From NCBI GenBank assembly GCA_027485235.1, contig JAIXRJ010000050.1:1-43967 (forward strand): DNA of 43,967 nt, read 5' to 3'. Shown here one piece after another: positions 42,185 through 43,967 of this stretch. The notes beneath the pieces were generated by a model. It worked only from the letters and a program-made list of their open reading frames with translations. It had not been told where the DNA came from and made no database searches. This stretch comes from Comamonadaceae bacterium. GTDB lineage: Bacteria; Pseudomonadota; Gammaproteobacteria; Burkholderiales; Burkholderiaceae_C. Within the stretch, counting starts at the first letter, position 1. Each line of letters starts with the position of its first letter. Both the position numbers and the translations under genes were made by a program.

Positions 42185-42951
42185 AGCACGCACGCGTTGC
42201 TTGGTCTGGGGGCATCCACCAAGCCATCGAGTCCGACGGTCAGCTGTGGTTGACGCAAGGGCCGCATGCCGGTCACCGGGTGGGTTTTGACGAGGTGGTC
42301 TGGCTGCCGCCACTGGCCCCCGTGCCGCAGCCGCGCACCGTCATTGCGCTGGGCCTGAACTACGCCGACCACGCCAAAGAACTCGCCTTCAAAGCCCCCG
42401 AAGAACCGCTGGCCTTCATGAAAGGCGAGGCCGCACTGATCGGGCACAAGGCCACGACCTATCGGCCCGCCGACGTGAAGTTCATGCACTACGAGTGTGA
42501 GCTGGCGGTGGTCATCGGTCGCACAGCGCGTCATGTGAAGAAGGCCGACGCCTGCGACTTTGTGGGCGGTTACACCGTGGCCAACGACTACGCGATCCGC
42601 GACTACCTGGAAAATTGGTACCGCCCCAACCTGCGCGTGAAGAACCGCGACACCTGCACGCCCATCGGTCCTTGGTTGGTCGATGCGGCCGATGTCCCCA
42701 ACCCCATGGCGCTGAAGCTGCAGACCACCGTCAATGGCCAGGTCACACAAAGCGGCAACACCGCCGACATGGTGTTCGACGTGCCCACCCTCATCGAATA
42801 CTTCAGCAGCTTCATGACGCTCCACCCTGGCGACCTGATCCTCACGGGTACACCCGACGGCATCGTCAACGTCAACCCCGGCGATGTGGTGGTCACAGAG
42901 ATCGAAAGCATCGGCGCACTGACCAACACCCTCGTGAAAGCAAGAACATGA
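42181..42951 (+). CDS. hpaG2: Homoprotocatechuate isomerase/decarboxylase, C-terminal-type subunit
   Basis: 256 residues of the FAH fold, matching the C-terminal half of HpaG/HpcE. Conserved features are IALGLNYADHAKELAF, the acidic metal site HYECELAVVIGR, GGYTVANDYAIRDYLE, and LILTGTPDGIVNVNPGD. It probably pairs with HpaG1 to form the decarboxylase/isomerase. Both junctions, with hpaG1 and hpaE, are ATGA overlaps, pointing to translational coupling and fixed subunit ratio. Confidence 0.92.
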   Translation: MKHARVAWSGGIHQAIESDGQLWLTQGPHAGHRVGFDEVVWLPPLAPVPQPRTVIALGLNYADHAKELAFKAPEEPLAFMKGEAALIGHKATTYRPADVKFMHYECELAVVIGRTARHVKKADACDFVGGYTVANDYAIRDYLENWYRPNLRVKNRDTCTPIGPWLVDAADVPNPMALKLQTTVNGQVTQSGNTADMVFDVPTLIEYFSSFMTLHPGDLILTGTPDGIVNVNPGDVVVTEIESIGALTNTLVKART

Positions 42952-43967
42952 AAATCGACCACCTCATCCATGGCCAGTCCGTCGCAGGCCGCGACTACTT
43001 TGAAACCGTCAACCCCGCCACCCAAGAAGTGCTGGCCGAAGTCGCCTCGGGCGGCGAGGCAGAAGTGAATGCCGCGGTGGCTGCCGCCAAAGCCGCCTTC
43101 CCCAAGTGGGCCGCCACTCCTGCGACTGAGCGCGCCAAGATCATGCGCAAGCTGGGCGACCTGATCACCCAGCATGTGCCCGAGATTTCGGAAACCGAAA
43201 CACGGGACTGCGGCCAGACCATCAGCCAAACCGGCAAGCAGCTGGTGCCGCGTGCGGCCGACAACTTCCACTACTTTGCCGAGATGTGCACCCGCGTGGA
43301 CGGCCACACCTACCCCACGCCCACGCACCTGAACTACACCTTGTTCCACCCGGTGGGCGTGTGCGCGCTCATCAGCCCGTGGAACGTGCCCTTCATGACC
43401 GCCACCTGGAAGGTTGCGCCCTGCCTGGCCTTTGGCAACACCGCTGTGCTCAAGATGAGCGAGTTGTCACCCCTGAGCGCCGCCCGTTTGGGCGCGCTGG
43501 CGCTGGAAGCCGGTGTGCCCGCTGGCGTGCTGAATTTGGTGCACGGCTACGGCAAGGAAGCGGGCGAGCCGCTGGTCTCACACCGCGATGTGCGCGCCAT
43601 CAGCTTCACCGGTTCCACCGTCACGGGCAACCGCATCGTACAAAGCGCGGGCCTCAAAAAGTTCAGCATGGAGCTGGGTGGTAAGAGTCCGTTTGTGATC
43701 TTTGAAGACGCGGACCTGGACCGCGCCTTGGATGCCGCCATCTTCATGATCTTCAGCAACAACGGCGAGCGCTGCACCGCAGGCAGCCGCATTTTGGTCC
43801 AGCAAAGCATCTATGCCGACTTTGCCGCCAGGTTTGCCGAGCGCGCCCAACGCATCACCGTGGGCGACCCGCTCGACGAGAAAACCATCGTCGGCCCGAT
43901 GATCTCCAAAGCCCACCTGGCCAAGGTGCGCAGCTACATCGAACTCGGCCCCAAAGAGGGCGCGACG
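42948..43967 (+). CDS. hpaE: 5-carboxymethyl-2-hydroxymuconate semialdehyde dehydrogenase (3' partial)
   Basis: The frame is open at the right edge; 340 residues are visible of an expected ~485. It is an NAD-dependent aldehyde dehydrogenase that oxidises the ring-cleavage product of homoprotocatechuate. Visible catalytic residues are N146 (SPWNVPF), E242 (FSMELGGKSP) and C276 (NNGERCTAGSR), with the cofactor-site motif SFTGSTVTG near 223-231. The start codon overlaps the hpaG2 stop as ATGA. Assignment to HpaE among related dehydrogenases rests on the operon context. The ring-cleavage dioxygenase (hpaD) and later genes are expected beyond the edge. Confidence 0.92.
   Translation, partial: MKIDHLIHGQSVAGRDYFETVNPATQEVLAEVASGGEAEVNAAVAAAKAAFPKWAATPATERAKIMRKLGDLITQHVPEISETETRDCGQTISQTGKQLVPRAADNFHYFAEMCTRVDGHTYPTPTHLNYTLFHPVGVCALISPWNVPFMTATWKVAPCLAFGNTAVLKMSELSPLSAARLGALALEAGVPAGVLNLVHGYGKEAGEPLVSHRDVRAISFTGSTVTGNRIVQSAGLKKFSMELGGKSPFVIFEDADLDRALDAAIFMIFSNNGERCTAGSRILVQQSIYADFAARFAERAQRITVGDPLDEKTIVGPMISKAHLAKVRSYIELGPKEGAT

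Noticed and set aside
1..43967. tRNA, rRNA, insertion sequences, prophage or integrase genes
   Set aside because: I saw no cloverleaf, rRNA-like stretch, transposase frame or terminal inverted repeats; nothing supports such a call.

Overview
The window reads as the chromosome of a GC-rich Gram-negative betaproteobacterium. Burkholderiales, and within them a freshwater Comamonadaceae type (Limnohabitans, Rhodoferax or Polaromonas-like), is my best guess. The grounds are codon use, the ilvE/zf-CHCC pair, class I nitronate monooxygenase, and an unfused homoprotocatechuate hpaG1/hpaG2 pair. This is a reading from gene style and not a database match.

Region 1 (1-30771) is dominated by two giant repetitive surface proteins on the + strand. 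Protein A (1-11688) is cut by the left window edge, and 3895 residues are visible. Protein B (14626-30771) is complete at 5381 residues. Both are stacks of Ig-like, cadherin/VCBS-like, jelly-roll-like and short RTX-like modules, the style of type I-secreted biofilm adhesins. B starts with a BapA-like prefix and a hydrophobic segment and ends with EF-hand-like calcium loops. A ends with an RTX-like beta domain. Between them lie xthA (-), pyrE (+), an AT-rich promoter region and a periplasmic OmpA-domain protein that directly precedes B. No ABC exporter, membrane fusion protein or TolC is in the window.

Region 2 (30834-36811) holds a SAM methyltransferase, a GloB-like metallo-beta-lactamase-fold hydrolase and a Tat-type M48 metalloprotease on the - strand. 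On the + strand follow an AmpG-like permease and an OmpR/histidine-kinase two-component pair.

Region 3 (36825-40949, all -) reads in transcription order nitronate monooxygenase, radA, a small membrane protein, ilvE and a zf-CHCC protein.

Region 4 (41032-43967, +) is the start of a homoprotocatechuate (4-hydroxyphenylacetate) meta-cleavage operon: hpaR, hpaG1, hpaG2 and hpaE. The last is cut by the right edge. A perfect 16-bp palindrome sits between hpaR and the divergent monooxygenase and is the obvious HpaR operator candidate.

The most interesting material is the architecture of the giant proteins. A and B carry the same ordered series of tail modules and repeat internally a domain normally found at the C-terminus of such adhesins. 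They flank pyrE and xthA as diverged direct repeats. A also carries a G8 tract that could switch off its C-terminus.
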